From NCBI GenBank assembly GCA_041821185.1, contig JBGUBD010000008.1, forward strand, positions 122,477 to 186,476: 64,000 nucleotides of DNA, written 5' to 3'. The notes below the pieces were generated by a model that had not been told where the DNA came from, ran no database searches, and saw only the letters and a program-made list of their open reading frames with translations. Both the position numbers and the translations under genes were made by a program. Shown in pieces: positions 10,490 through 19,571 of this stretch (positions are counted from its first letter, which is position 1; each line of letters starts with the position of its first letter). Source of the stretch: Phycisphaerales bacterium AB-hyl4. GTDB taxonomy: Bacteria > Planctomycetota > Phycisphaerae > Phycisphaerales > Phycisphaeraceae.

Positions 10490-11701
10490 ATGTCCACACC
10501 GCACCTGCCCGAAAACGTCGAGCAACTGCTCCAGACGATGGTCCAGCACGACACGGTCAACGCCGCCGCCAGCCATCGCCCCCAGCCCGAGCAGCCGTTG
10601 GTCAAGTACCTCGAATGGCTCGCTCGACAGTGGGGCCTCACCACCCGCCGCTTGCCCATGCCCCACGCCAACCAGGCCGACAACCTGCTCATCACCTACA
10701 TCGCAGATGACGATCGCCCCTGGCTGCTGTTCGACAATCACATGGACACCGTCAGCGTCGCAGGCATGACCATCGACCCGTTCAGCGGCGAGATCCGCGA
10801 CGGCAAGCTCTTCGGCCGAGGCGCTTGCGATACCAAAGGCACCGGCGCCGCAGCGCTCTGGGCACTACGCCAGTACGCTCAATCAACCGACCAGCCACAC
10901 AACGTCGCCCTGCTGTTCAGCGTCGACGAAGAGGTCGGCATGACCGGCATCCAGCACTTCCTCGACCACCATCTGCCACGCCTCGGCTTCACCCCCCGCG
11001 GCGTCATCGTCGGCGAACCCACCGAACTGCACCCCGTCCCCGCTCACAACGGCACGCTCCGCTTCAAACTCCTCGCCCACGGCAAGGCCGCCCACTCCTC
11101 CGTCCCGCACGAAGGTCGAAGCGCCATCACCATGATGGTCCGCGCCGTCGACGCCATCGAACAAAACTACATCAACCCCCTCACCAACAATCCCGAAAAC
11201 GAACACCTGCTCACCGGCCGGGCCGCCTGCTCGATCAACGTCATCCGCGGCGGCTCCGCGACCAACATCATCCCCGACGCCTGCGAAGTCGAAATCGACC
11301 GCCGACTCCTGCCCGGCGAAAACCACGCCGACATCGTCGACACCTTCCTCCAGATCGCCAACAGCGTCACCCTCCCCGGCGACACGAACTACCTCGACAA
11401 CCTCCCCGACCCGCCGTTCACCACCTCGCCGCTGGTCTATCACCCCCCGCTCCCCGACACGCACAACGGCGATCTGCTCGCTATGAGTAAAGCCGTGCTC
11501 AAGCAAATGGGCCTGCCCACCTTCCACCTCGGCGCGCCTTTCGGCACGCACGCCGGCTTCATTTCACAAGCCAACCTGCCCGCCATCGTGCTCGGCCCCG
11601 GCAACGTCGCCGTCGCGCACCAGGCAAGCGAGTGGATCGAACTCGACCAACTCCACAAAGGCGTCACGCTCTACCAGGGCCTCATGGCCTGCGACGCATA
11701 A
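10490..11701 (+). CDS. M20 family metallo-deacylase (ArgE/DapE-like)
   Basis: The 403-residue protein is a zinc-dependent amidohydrolase of the M20 family, which includes acetylornithine deacetylase, succinyl-diaminopimelate desuccinylase and carboxypeptidase G2. Visible metal-site motifs are LLFDNHMDTVSV (His and Asp of the first site), GRGACDTKGTGAAAL (bridging Asp), and SVDEEVGMTG (catalytic Glu pair). A dimerisation domain follows with the RGGSATNIIPDACEVEIDRR block, and the C-terminal FGTHAGF motif supplies the last His. The exact substrate is not clear. No ribosome binding site stands out before the ATG. Confidence 0.88.
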   Translation: MSTPHLPENVEQLLQTMVQHDTVNAAASHRPQPEQPLVKYLEWLARQWGLTTRRLPMPHANQADNLLITYIADDDRPWLLFDNHMDTVSVAGMTIDPFSGEIRDGKLFGRGACDTKGTGAAALWALRQYAQSTDQPHNVALLFSVDEEVGMTGIQHFLDHHLPRLGFTPRGVIVGEPTELHPVPAHNGTLRFKLLAHGKAAHSSVPHEGRSAITMMVRAVDAIEQNYINPLTNNPENEHLLTGRAACSINVIRGGSATNIIPDACEVEIDRRLLPGENHADIVDTFLQIANSVTLPGDTNYLDNLPDPPFTTSPLVYHPPLPDTHNGDLLAMSKAVLKQMGLPTFHLGAPFGTHAGFISQANLPAIVLGPGNVAVAHQASEWIELDQLHKGVTLYQGLMACDA

Positions 11702-11743
11702 CACCTATTCCCCCGTCAATCTCAAAATCACCAGTCAACCACC

Positions 11744-11772
11744 AAAGCCCACGGATGGCATCCGGGGGTGCC
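11744..11772. other. Decayed copy of the GCCCACGG hairpin
   Basis: The left arm is identical to the 13-nt arm at 7128 (AAAGCCCACGGAT), but the right arm is degraded (ATCCGGGGGTG in place of ATCCGTGGGCTTT). It lies just after the M20 deacylase gene. Terminator function is doubtful because the T-run is missing. Confidence 0.5.
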
Positions 11773-11817
11773 CCCCCGAGACTGACGAAAATCCATACAA
11801 CCACCGCGCGAAAAAAA

Positions 11818-11892
11818 AGCCACAGATAAACGCAGACGCTCACAGATAGAGAAAAATCTCTGATCCGTGTTTATCCGCGTTCATCTGTGGCT
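11818..11892. repeat. Long inverted repeat between convergent genes
   Basis: Two imperfectly complementary arms (11818-11851 and 11857-11892) close on a 5-nt A-rich loop. The outer part AGCCACAGAT is matched by ATCTGTGGCT. The element follows an A8 run and sits 33 bp from the secDF stop. It resembles the CCACAGAT-type intergenic repeats seen in several environmental bacterial phyla. It may end transcription from both sides. Confidence 0.75.
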
Positions 11893-11924
11893 GAAGATTC
11901 AGAGCCACTTACTTGTTCTGCAAA

Positions 11925-14900
11925 TCAGCTCGCCGTCGGTGCCGGCTCGCCAGCCGATCGGCGGTCGCCTTCGACGCGCTTCGAAGCGGGCTTCGTTTCC
12001 TTGCCAGGCCACAGCAGCAACACCGGGGCAGCGATGGCGATCGAGCTGTAGGTACCGATCGCCACACCGATCAGCACCATGAACGCGAAGCCGTGCACAC
12101 CCGCGCCGCCGAAGACGTAAAGCACACCCACCGCCAGCAGCGTCGTGCCGGAGGTGATGACCGTTCGGCTGATCGTCTGGTTGATCGACTCGTTGATGAT
12201 GCCCGGCGTCTCGCGCGCCAGCCGACCGCGGTTCTCACGAATACGGTCGAACACGACGATCGTGTCGTTCAGCGAATAACCCACAATCGTGAGCATCGCC
12301 GCGACGATGGCCAGGTCGATCTTGAACGGATCGATCAGCAGCCACGCCGCGAGCGTGTTGACATCGCCATGGAAATAGCCGGTCAGCGCGAGGATGCCCA
12401 GCGCGATACACACGTCGTGCACCAGGGCGATGATCGCCGCGATGCCGTAGCGGATGCTGCCGAAGCGGAACCAGATATACGCCACCACCGCCAGCAGCGC
12501 CAGCACGATCGCGACGATCGCCTGCTGCTGCATGGTTGCCGACACCTGGCTGGAGAAGTTGTTCACACTGGCCAGGCTCGTACCGCGTTGCATCGCTTCG
12601 CGGGCGAGTTGCCATTCCGTCGCAGCCAGGCCGCCCTGGTCGCCGAACGCGTCCGGCGTGTCGACATAGCTCGTGTCCGCATCGCGGGCGATGATGACCG
12701 CCGAGCTGAACAGCTCATTGCCACCGTCGTCCGTGCCCACCGAGTCGATGCCGACCACATCGAACACGCGATAGCCGAGCCCTTCGAACATCGGGTCCAT
12801 ACGCATGCGGTTGATGCGCCGCTCGATCTCGCCGACCGTCGGCGTCGGGTCGAGGTCCTGCAACACGATCGCCACGCCGCCGACGAAGTCCTGCACGTCG
12901 TGCGCGGTCAGGTCGGGGCGGTCGATGTTCTCGCCAAGGTCACGGCTGGTCACCGGGTACGCCGGGGCCGCGTTGATATCGTCCACGTTCTGGCTGGCGA
13001 AGTTGATCGACCGGGTCAGGCCCGGATCGAGCACATCGCCGAACGCGGAGGTGACAATATCGCTCACAACGCGCGCGTCAGTCACCAGCGTCGCGATACT
13101 GAAGCCGCCCGCCAGCGTGCCCTGGTCGGTCCGCTGCGTTTCGCCGATCGTGATGACACTCGCCTGTGACAGCAGCGCGTAGTTGACGGGGCCTTCAACG
13201 ACGTCGCCGCGCTCCATCGCATCAGTGCGCCGTTGCTCGGCAGTTTCTTTGATGCGCTGCAGGTTGCGGTAGGCTTCGCGCTCCGCATCACTTTCCAGCG
13301 TTGCGGGGTCGAGCGTTTCGCCACGCTCGGCAGCGTCCTGCATGGCCGCGCCGACCGAGCCATAGAGCGCCAGCCGATCGCGTGCTTCGGTGATCGGCAG
13401 TTGTTCGTCTTCAGCCAGGTCGAAGCTTACCTGCGTACCGGCCCGAAACTCGATGTCGAGCAGGTCTGCGCCGCGCGAGGCGACCAGCGTCAGCCCGCCG
13501 ACGATCACCACGCCGCTGATCGCGAAGAAGGCGAACCGCTTGCCGATCCAGTCCACGTTCGGCGTCAGCACTCGGCCGATCACGGGGACCAGCGTCGGCA
13601 GCTGGTGCATCGTCTTCATCTTGCCGAACTTCAGGTACGCTTCGAGGATCACGCGCGTCAGGAACAACGCGGTAAACAGCGTCGCGACGATGCCGACACC
13701 CAGCGTCACGGCGAAGCCCTTCACCTCGGCGGTGGCTGTGTAGCCGAGCACGATACAGGTGATCAGCGTCGTGATGTTCGCGTCGAGAATCGTCGACAGC
13801 GCCTTCTCATAGCCGAGGCGCACCGCGGTGGCGAGGTCGGCCTTGCGGTCAAGCTCTTCACGAATACGCTCGAAAATCAGCACGTTCGCATCGACCGCCA
13901 TACCGATCGTCAGCACGATGCCCGCGATGCCCGGCAAGGTGAACGTCGCCTGCAACAGCGCCATGATGCCCAGGATGATGAGCATGTTCGCCGCCAGCGC
14001 CACGTTCGCCACAAAGCCGGCGAACAGGTAGTAGACGAGGATGAACGCGCCGACCACGATCAGCGAAATGATCGCCGCCCGCACGCCGGCGTCGAGGTTG
14101 TCCTGTCCGAGTTGCGGGCCGGTCGTGTTTTCACTGATCGGCTCTTCGCTCAACTCAGCGGCGGTCGAGCCGGCGCGGAGCGTGCGAAGCAGGTAGTTGA
14201 CCTCGGCCTCGGAGAAGCTGCCGGTGATCTGGCCGCGATCGCGGATCTGGCCCATCAGGTTGGGCGCGGAGATCACGTTGTTGTCCAGCAGAATCGCCAT
14301 CGGCTCGTTGACGTGAGCCGCGGTGAGTCGGCCCATCAGGTCGCCGCCCACCGCGTTGAGGTTGAAGCCCACCGCCGGCCGACCCTGCTGGTCGCTGGTC
14401 ATCCGCGCACCGGTCAGCTCCCAACCCGGCTGATTGCGTGTGATCGCCCGGTCGCGTGTGTTTGCCAACAGGATGTAATACTGATCGCCGTAGCGATCGC
14501 CTATCAGTCCGTTGCCGTACGACGCGAAGAACGCCGCCGGGTCTTCCGCCAGCCGATCCTGGTCGGCGCGCGTCTCGGCGAATCGGCTGATCTCATCCAC
14601 CGCAAACCACCGCCACGGCTCGGACGCACCGGCACGCGGGCCCGCCTCCTGCAACTGCTGGCGGTAACGATCCGCGTCACTCGAAGACACAAGGTTCCGC
14701 GTCGCACCAATGCGGAACTCCAGCACACCCGCACCACGCAACAGCGCCTTGAGGTCGTTCGGGTCGTCCAGCGGACCACGCACCTGGTCATACGATCGGC
14801 CAACCTCGTCGACACGCGCGATCTGCGCCTCACGATCCGGATGCCTCAACTTCAACTGGCGGATCAAACGATCACGCTGGCTCATGCCGCGCACCGCGAT

Positions 14901-15893
14901 CGCCTCTTCCAGCATCTGACGCAGTTCGGCGTTGTTGCCCGCCATCTCGTTCAGCAGATCCTGCTGTCCCGACTCGCTGGCGTTGAGCAGGCGATCGAAC
15001 CGCTGACGGTCAATGCCCTGCGGCTGAAGATCCTGCGCCAACTCGCGATACATCTCCCGGTCGCTGCGTGGATCGGTGGACGACTCCAGCGCCCGCTGAA
15101 GCTCGTTGGGATCAACGTTGGTCGCCATCACGCGTTCGCGGGCCTGCTCGAAGCTGCGGCGGGCCTGGAGGTAATCACGCGTGGTCTGCTGCAACTCGCT
15201 TCGCAGCTCGCGCAGCCCGGCCTCGGCGTCCTCGCGACCGTCGGCATCATCCGACATGCCCGCAAGCTCACGCTCCGCCTCGCGGTAACGCTGCTGGGCT
15301 TGCTGGTAAGGCTCGGTCACTTGAACGAGTGCGTCGTTGGCCTCGGCGAGCCTGTCCAGCCGATCGCGCAGCGTTTGATTGCCACGCGCCAGTTCATCAA
15401 AGCGGGCGGAGCGGTCGTCGCCCTCGGCGCGCAGCGCTGCGTCGAGCTGCTGGCGGGTCAGGTTCTCGGCCAGCAACTCCTGCTGCTCGGCCTGGAACGT
15501 CTGCCGCAATTCCGACACCTCGCGCGGCGCGGCCGCCATCTGAATCTCAATACGATTGCCCGCCGCCTGTCGCCAGATCAGGTTCCGCACGCCGCCGGGG
15601 TCGACACGGTGGCGGAGCACTTCGATCAGCTCGTCGATCACGCGGGAGGCGTCTTCCTCCTCCGGCACGCGAACGTCGTAGACCAGCGTCGTGCCCCCTG
15701 CGAGGTCGATGCCCGGCCGCAGGCGCGTGTCAGGCCCATAGTGGCCCGGCCACCACATGCCCAGCGTGCACAGCGAGAGCACGAACAGGATCAACGCCGG
15801 CTTCCAGGTGAAATAGCCACGAGCGAGGCAGAAGAGCATGCTCGCGATCAGGCCAGCGAAGTACAACAGCAAGAGAATGTCAGTAACCGTCAT
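11925..15893 (-). CDS. secDF: Protein translocase subunit SecDF (fused)
   Basis: SecD and SecF use the proton gradient to help pull exported proteins through SecYEG. Here both are in one 1322-residue chain. The SecD part begins with two transmembrane segments (residues 1-50), then PGIDLAGGTTLVYDV, a long charged heptad-rich segment at about 125-370, the second periplasmic domain with VGFNLNAVGG, and six-helix membrane block including ANVLIFERIREEL. The SecF part has DIEFRAGTQVSFDL near residue 805 and VVFDRIRENRGRL in its membrane block. The coiled-coil segment in SecD is far longer than in E. coli SecD. It is followed upstream by yajC, as in many genomes. The C-terminal tail is short and basic. 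Confidence 0.96.
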   Translation of the reverse strand: MTVTDILLLLYFAGLIASMLFCLARGYFTWKPALILFVLSLCTLGMWWPGHYGPDTRLRPGIDLAGGTTLVYDVRVPEEEDASRVIDELIEVLRHRVDPGGVRNLIWRQAAGNRIEIQMAAAPREVSELRQTFQAEQQELLAENLTRQQLDAALRAEGDDRSARFDELARGNQTLRDRLDRLAEANDALVQVTEPYQQAQQRYREAERELAGMSDDADGREDAEAGLRELRSELQQTTRDYLQARRSFEQARERVMATNVDPNELQRALESSTDPRSDREMYRELAQDLQPQGIDRQRFDRLLNASESGQQDLLNEMAGNNAELRQMLEEAIAVRGMSQRDRLIRQLKLRHPDREAQIARVDEVGRSYDQVRGPLDDPNDLKALLRGAGVLEFRIGATRNLVSSSDADRYRQQLQEAGPRAGASEPWRWFAVDEISRFAETRADQDRLAEDPAAFFASYGNGLIGDRYGDQYYILLANTRDRAITRNQPGWELTGARMTSDQQGRPAVGFNLNAVGGDLMGRLTAAHVNEPMAILLDNNVISAPNLMGQIRDRGQITGSFSEAEVNYLLRTLRAGSTAAELSEEPISENTTGPQLGQDNLDAGVRAAIISLIVVGAFILVYYLFAGFVANVALAANMLIILGIMALLQATFTLPGIAGIVLTIGMAVDANVLIFERIREELDRKADLATAVRLGYEKALSTILDANITTLITCIVLGYTATAEVKGFAVTLGVGIVATLFTALFLTRVILEAYLKFGKMKTMHQLPTLVPVIGRVLTPNVDWIGKRFAFFAISGVVIVGGLTLVASRGADLLDIEFRAGTQVSFDLAEDEQLPITEARDRLALYGSVGAAMQDAAERGETLDPATLESDAEREAYRNLQRIKETAEQRRTDAMERGDVVEGPVNYALLSQASVITIGETQRTDQGTLAGGFSIATLVTDARVVSDIVTSAFGDVLDPGLTRSINFASQNVDDINAAPAYPVTSRDLGENIDRPDLTAHDVQDFVGGVAIVLQDLDPTPTVGEIERRINRMRMDPMFEGLGYRVFDVVGIDSVGTDDGGNELFSSAVIIARDADTSYVDTPDAFGDQGGLAATEWQLAREAMQRGTSLASVNNFSSQVSATMQQQAIVAIVLALLAVVAYIWFRFGSIRYGIAAIIALVHDVCIALGILALTGYFHGDVNTLAAWLLIDPFKIDLAIVAAMLTIVGYSLNDTIVVFDRIRENRGRLARETPGIINESINQTISRTVITSGTTLLAVGVLYVFGGAGVHGFAFMVLIGVAIGTYSSIAIAAPVLLLWPGKETKPASKRVEGDRRSAGEPAPTAS

Positions 15894-15979
15894 GTTGGTT
15901 CCCGATGCGGGGGGTGGGACACAGGCGGCGAGGTTTAAACCTTGCCGCGCGTTCTGATGCGCGCGTGTTCAGTGAGAGC

Positions 15980-16414
15980 TCACTCGTCCTTGTTCAGCAC
16001 GTTCTGCACAGCGTTACGAGCGAAGCGAAGGCGAGTGTTGGTGTTTTCATCGACCTTGACGACGATCTCGTCTTCACGAATATCGACTACCGAGCCGATA
16101 ATCCCGCCGACGCTCTGGATGCGGTCGCCCTTTTTCAGCGCTTCGAGCATGGTCTTGCGTCGCTTTTTCTCGCGTCGCTGGCTGGAGCTGAAGAAGATCA
16201 TCATGACGACCAACAGGCCGATCATGAGGAAGAAGAACATCGGGTCGAAGCTGCCGCCGCCCGTGCCGCCGGTGGGTTGGCCGCCGTTGGGGTCCTGGGC
16301 GGTGCCGGGTTGGCCCTCGCCGGTCTGGGCGCCCTGGTTCTGCATTTCAGGCGTAAACGGGGCCGGATCGTCGTTTTGAGCGAGCGTAAGCGTGACAAAT
16401 AGCTGGTAGTTCAT
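15980..16414 (-). CDS. yajC: Preprotein translocase accessory subunit YajC
   Basis: YajC is a small membrane partner of SecDF. The 144-residue protein has an atypical N-terminal extension of about 55 residues that is rich in Gly, Gln, Pro and Thr, then one transmembrane helix (FFFLMIGLLVVMMIFFSSS), a basic stretch (RREKKRRK) and the conserved cytoplasmic domain MLEALKKGDRIQSVGGIIG. The extension and its hydrophobic start (MNYQLFVTLTLAQ) may act as an extra export-type segment. It lies 86 bp upstream of secDF in the same orientation and downstream of tgt, the classical tgt-yajC-secDF order. Confidence 0.93.
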   Translation of the reverse strand: MNYQLFVTLTLAQNDDPAPFTPEMQNQGAQTGEGQPGTAQDPNGGQPTGGTGGGSFDPMFFFLMIGLLVVMMIFFSSSQRREKKRRKTMLEALKKGDRIQSVGGIIGSVVDIREDEIVVKVDENTNTRLRFARNAVQNVLNKDE

Positions 16415-16483
16415 GGTGATCGCGATGTTGGGGTCTGGGGTTAAAGGTCTTTATACGTATCGACAGGCCGGGCGGTGCGGCAT

Positions 16484-17782
16484 TCAGGGCCGAGATTCTA
16501 GCGCATGCGGCCACGCCCGGGCAATCAAAGACCAGTCATTCTGCCGGATCGCCTGCCGTATGTCCAGCATGAGGCGCTGGAAGTGCCTCAGGTTGTGCAG
16601 GCTTACAAGGATGGGCCCGAGCATCTCGCCCGCCTGGAACAGGTGACGGAGGTAGCTTCGGCTGAAGTGGTTTCGAGTTTCTGGTTTCGAGTTTCGAGTT
16701 AAAGGCGAGGCACCGCGGCCGTCAGTCGCCCCTTCCCCAACTCGAAACTCGGAACTCGAAACTCGAAACGATCCGGCGCACGCCGGGCAGTCGCAGCCTT
16801 CTTCGAGCGGGCGGGGGTCGTCCTTGAATTTGGCGTTGCGCAGGCGGACCTGGCCGGCGCGGGTGAAGGCGTTGGCGTTTCGGCCGTTGCGGGTGGGCAG
16901 GACGCAGTCGAACATGTCGACGCCGGCGCGGACCGCGGCGATGATGTCCCGCTCATAGCCGACGCCCATGAGATAGCGTGGCTTATGCTCGGGCAGCAGC
17001 GGTGCGGTGTGCTCGACCACCTCGCGGATGAGGGCGGAGCCTTCGCCGACCGCGACGCCGCCGATCGCGTAGCCGGGCAGGTCGAACTGGGTGACGCGCT
17101 CGGCACACCACGTCCGCTGATCGAGGTCGATACCGCCCTGCACGATGCCGAACAAGCCCTGCCGGGCGTCGCAGCCGCTGGCTTTGTGGGTCTGCACGCA
17201 GCGGTCGAGCCATCGCAGCGTCCGCTCGTTGGCCAGTTTCACACGGTCGAGGTAATCCGCCGGGGCGACCGCGTGCCGCCTCGCCGCGAGCGGGTCGTTC
17301 GTGAGCACTTCGCCGGGCTGCTGCACCGCCGGCGGGCAGTCGTCGAACGCCATGATGATGTCCGCGCCGAGCCCGTGCTGCACCTGCATCGACCGTTCGG
17401 GCGTCAGCTCGATGAGTTGGCCGTTGAGATGGCTGCGGAAGGTCACGCCGTCTTCGCCGATCTTGTTGATGTCCGCCAGGCTGAACACCTGAAACCCGCC
17501 GGAGTCGGTCAGCACCGGCCGACGCCAGTTCATCCACTGCTGCAACCCGCCCATCTGCTCGACCAGCTCCGGCCCCGGCCGAAGCAGCAGGTGGTACGTG
17601 TTCGCCAGCATGATCTGGGCCCCGATCCCCTCGACCTGCCACGGCAGCAACCCCTTGATCGCCGCCTGCGTGCCCACCGGCATAAACGCCGGCGTGTCAA
17701 ACGTTCCATGAGGCGTCGACACCCGCCCCACGCGGGCACGCGTCGTCGTATCTCGATGATCAATAGCGAACTGAATCGGCAT
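16484..17782 (-). CDS. tgt: tRNA-guanine (queuine) transglycosylase
   Basis: Tgt exchanges guanine-34 of GUN tRNAs for preQ1 in queuosine synthesis. The 432-residue product has PHGTFDTPAFMPVGT near the start, LANTYHLLLRPG, the active-site regions DSGGFQVFSL and MAFDDCPP, and GGVAVGEG. The zinc site is unusual: the CDCPAC ligands at about residues 330-335 are followed by an in-frame heptad hairpin (FRVSSSEFRVGEG... SKPETRN, about 35 residues) before SRSYLRHLF and the His ligand in SLHNLRHF. Usually CxCxxC is followed at once by the YSRAYLRHL block, so the repeat has landed between metal ligands while keeping the frame. First gene of a likely tgt-yajC-secDF operon. Confidence 0.95.
   Translation of the reverse strand: MPIQFAIDHRDTTTRARVGRVSTPHGTFDTPAFMPVGTQAAIKGLLPWQVEGIGAQIMLANTYHLLLRPGPELVEQMGGLQQWMNWRRPVLTDSGGFQVFSLADINKIGEDGVTFRSHLNGQLIELTPERSMQVQHGLGADIIMAFDDCPPAVQQPGEVLTNDPLAARRHAVAPADYLDRVKLANERTLRWLDRCVQTHKASGCDARQGLFGIVQGGIDLDQRTWCAERVTQFDLPGYAIGGVAVGEGSALIREVVEHTAPLLPEHKPRYLMGVGYERDIIAAVRAGVDMFDCVLPTRNGRNANAFTRAGQVRLRNAKFKDDPRPLEEGCDCPACAGSFRVSSSEFRVGEGATDGRGASPLTRNSKPETRNHFSRSYLRHLFQAGEMLGPILVSLHNLRHFQRLMLDIRQAIRQNDWSLIARAWPHALESRP
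16669..16769. repeat. Heptad hairpin repeat inside tgt, AGTTTCG subfamily
   Basis: The left arm (16669-16700, GTTTCGA units) and right arm (16739-16769, ACTCGAA units) are inverted around a 38-nt GC-rich loop. The period is exactly 7 in both arms. The element is translated in frame within the zinc-binding region of Tgt. Confidence 0.88.
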
Positions 17783-17790
17783 TTTTAATC

Positions 17791-17904
17791 AGTTTCGGGT
17801 TTCAAGTTCCGAGTTTCGAATTTAAAGCCCTCGCCCGGCCCGGTTCACCAGGCGGGTAACGCTTCGAGCGTTAACTCGAAACTCGGAACTTGAAACTCGA
17901 AACT
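17791..17904. repeat. Heptad hairpin repeat between tgt and the rhomboid gene
   Basis: Inverted arms of AGTTTCG-type units (17791-17822 and 17871-17904) enclose a 48-nt loop that itself contains an inverted CGCTTCGAGCG. The right arm ends four bases before the rhomboid stop codon. The element takes up almost all of the space between the two genes. Confidence 0.88.
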
Positions 17905-17908
17905 CCCC

Positions 17909-18835
17909 CTACCCCCCACGCTTGCGTTGCGTCGCTCTGCTGAGCGTTTTCTTCTCCGCACCCGTCAGGCTCTGCAACCCCTGCTGCTTCACCTTCTCCA
18001 GAATGCGATCCACCTCCGCCTCTTCATCCAACTGCTGCTGCCGACGCTTCGCCTCGCGCTTCTGCGCCCAACGTTCCGCCAGGGTCGGGCCTTCGCGCGA
18101 GCCGCCCAGCCGATCCGCCCAATCCAGGCTGCCCTTGATGCGGAACATCACCAGCCCCGCCAGCGCTCCGCCGAGGTGCGCCGCCTCACCGCCGGGGTTC
18201 GGCCCGCCGGCGACCAGCACGAACACCGCGATAAACAGCGCCAGAAACACCATCGCCTTCAGCGGCACGGGGATCAGGAAAAACAGCAGCACACGCGCGT
18301 TCGGGGCGACGAACAGCGCCGCGACCATGACGCCGAACACCCCGCCCGACGCGCCCACGAGCGTGGTCGCAGCGCTGATGTCGGTGATCTGCAAGCCCCA
18401 GAGGACGAGATAGCCCAGCACGCCGCCGACGCCCGCGAGCAGGTAGTAGGCGAGGAACCGCCGCGAGCCGAAGTAGCTTTCGACCATCGGGCCGAAGAAA
18501 AACATGAAGATCATGTTGCCGAAGAAGTGGCCAAGGCCGTAGTGCTGAAACTGGAAGGTGATCAACTCATAGAGGCGGAACTGCTGAAACGTCGTCACCA
18601 CCGAGAACGAAAAAAAATGTGCCAGCGTATTCAGCCCGCTCGGCGTCGGCCCGCCTGCGATGCGCGTGACGAAGCCGTCGATCAACAGCAAGGCCGCGTT
18701 GATCAAAATGATCCACAGGCTGATCGACCCCCACCTTGGGTAGATGATCCCCACCTGCCCGAACCGCGCGACACCGCCGGCCGAGCCAAGGCGACTCATC
18801 GGGTCCTGCCCGTATTCACGCTCCTGCCAACCCAT
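17909..18835 (-). CDS. Rhomboid family intramembrane serine protease
   Basis: Rhomboids cleave membrane proteins within the bilayer using a Ser-His dyad. The 308-residue protein has about six hydrophobic segments; HFFGNMIFMFFFGP in an early helix matches the family HxxxN signature, GASGGVFGVM carries the catalytic Ser, and HLGGALAGLVMF the catalytic His. The C-terminal 80 residues are charged (RWAQKREAKRRQQQLDEE) and end in a basic tail, probably a cytoplasmic helix. The start at 18835 overlaps the NUDIX stop codon (TGATG), so translation is probably coupled; a later Met (MSRLGS) is an alternative. Confidence 0.92.
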   Translation of the reverse strand: MGWQEREYGQDPMSRLGSAGGVARFGQVGIIYPRWGSISLWIILINAALLLIDGFVTRIAGGPTPSGLNTLAHFFSFSVVTTFQQFRLYELITFQFQHYGLGHFFGNMIFMFFFGPMVESYFGSRRFLAYYLLAGVGGVLGYLVLWGLQITDISAATTLVGASGGVFGVMVAALFVAPNARVLLFFLIPVPLKAMVFLALFIAVFVLVAGGPNPGGEAAHLGGALAGLVMFRIKGSLDWADRLGGSREGPTLAERWAQKREAKRRQQQLDEEAEVDRILEKVKQQGLQSLTGAEKKTLSRATQRKRGG

Positions 18836-19395
18836 CAGCCGCGTCCTCGCACAAATTGGGCATAAAAAAGCAGCCCGGCAATCGTCTTCGCGTCGCAGAT
18901 CCGCCCGTCGGCCGTCATCGCCATCGCTTCGTCCCACGACACCGGCTCAACCACGATACGCTCGGTTTCGTCCAGATTCTGCCCCTCAAACGCAAGGCCC
19001 TGGGCAAGATACAACGTCATCTGCTCCGTGCAGAAGCCCGGCGAGCTGTAAAACCGCGTCAAGCGAACGATCCGCTCCGCTGTGTAGCCCGTTTCCTCCG
19101 TCAGCTCCCGCCCGGCACAGGCGTCCGGGTCTTCGCCTTCCTCCACTGTGCCCGCAGGCAACTCCCATAACGTCTCGCCCACCGCGAACCGCTCGTTGCG
19201 GATCAGCACGACGCGATCATCGTCCAGCACCGGCAGCACCACCACCGCGTCAGCGGGCACGACCACCTCCCGCCGCTGCTCACCCCCGCCCCGGCGAGGA
19301 TACCCCACTGCCATCACGTCAAAGCGGACACCTTCAAAAACACGCTGCTCGCTGGGCCAAGTCGGTTTCGGCATGGCCGGTATTCTATCGGCCAT
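18835..19395 (-). CDS. NUDIX hydrolase, ADP-ribose pyrophosphatase-like
   Basis: NUDIX enzymes hydrolyse nucleoside diphosphates linked to another group. The Nudix box is visible as GTVEEGEDPDACAGRELTEE with the following TGY, and the upstream VVLIRNERFAVGETLWELPAG plus the downstream FYSSPGFCTEQMTLYLA block match the ADP-ribose pyrophosphatase branch. The product is 186 residues; a second Met (MPKPTW) seven codons in could be the true start. It overlaps the rhomboid gene by one base and forms a two-gene unit with it. Confidence 0.88.
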   Translation of the reverse strand: MADRIPAMPKPTWPSEQRVFEGVRFDVMAVGYPRRGGGEQRREVVVPADAVVVLPVLDDDRVVLIRNERFAVGETLWELPAGTVEEGEDPDACAGRELTEETGYTAERIVRLTRFYSSPGFCTEQMTLYLAQGLAFEGQNLDETERIVVEPVSWDEAMAMTADGRICDAKTIAGLLFYAQFVRGRG

Positions 19396-19418
19396 CTCTC
19401 CCCGCGGGGCAGGGAGTA

Positions 19419-19540
19419 GTTTCTGGTTCCTGGTTTCGAGTTTCTAGTTGGGCAGATCAGTCGGAATTGCTGATTGCTAATCGCTGCCAGAATCGGCGAG
19501 GAGCCCCCAATCAGCGATCAACAATCAGCAATTAGCAATC
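19419..19540. repeat. Two adjacent heptad repeats of different subfamilies
   Basis: A single AGTTTCG-type arm (19419-19448) is followed by a hairpin of the ATTGCTA/G type, with left arm 19466-19482 and right arm 19508-19540. It fills the divergent gap between the NUDIX gene and murC, ending 31 bases before the murC start. Different subfamilies side by side suggest that the sites attract these elements. Confidence 0.82.
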
Positions 19541-19571
19541 CCCCACCCCCCAACCTGCCGATACAATCGCC

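Noticed and set aside
13233-15938. Long plus-strand open frame (901 codons) across secDF
   Set aside because: Antisense shadow of secDF with repetitive His/Arg/Asp composition and no motif.
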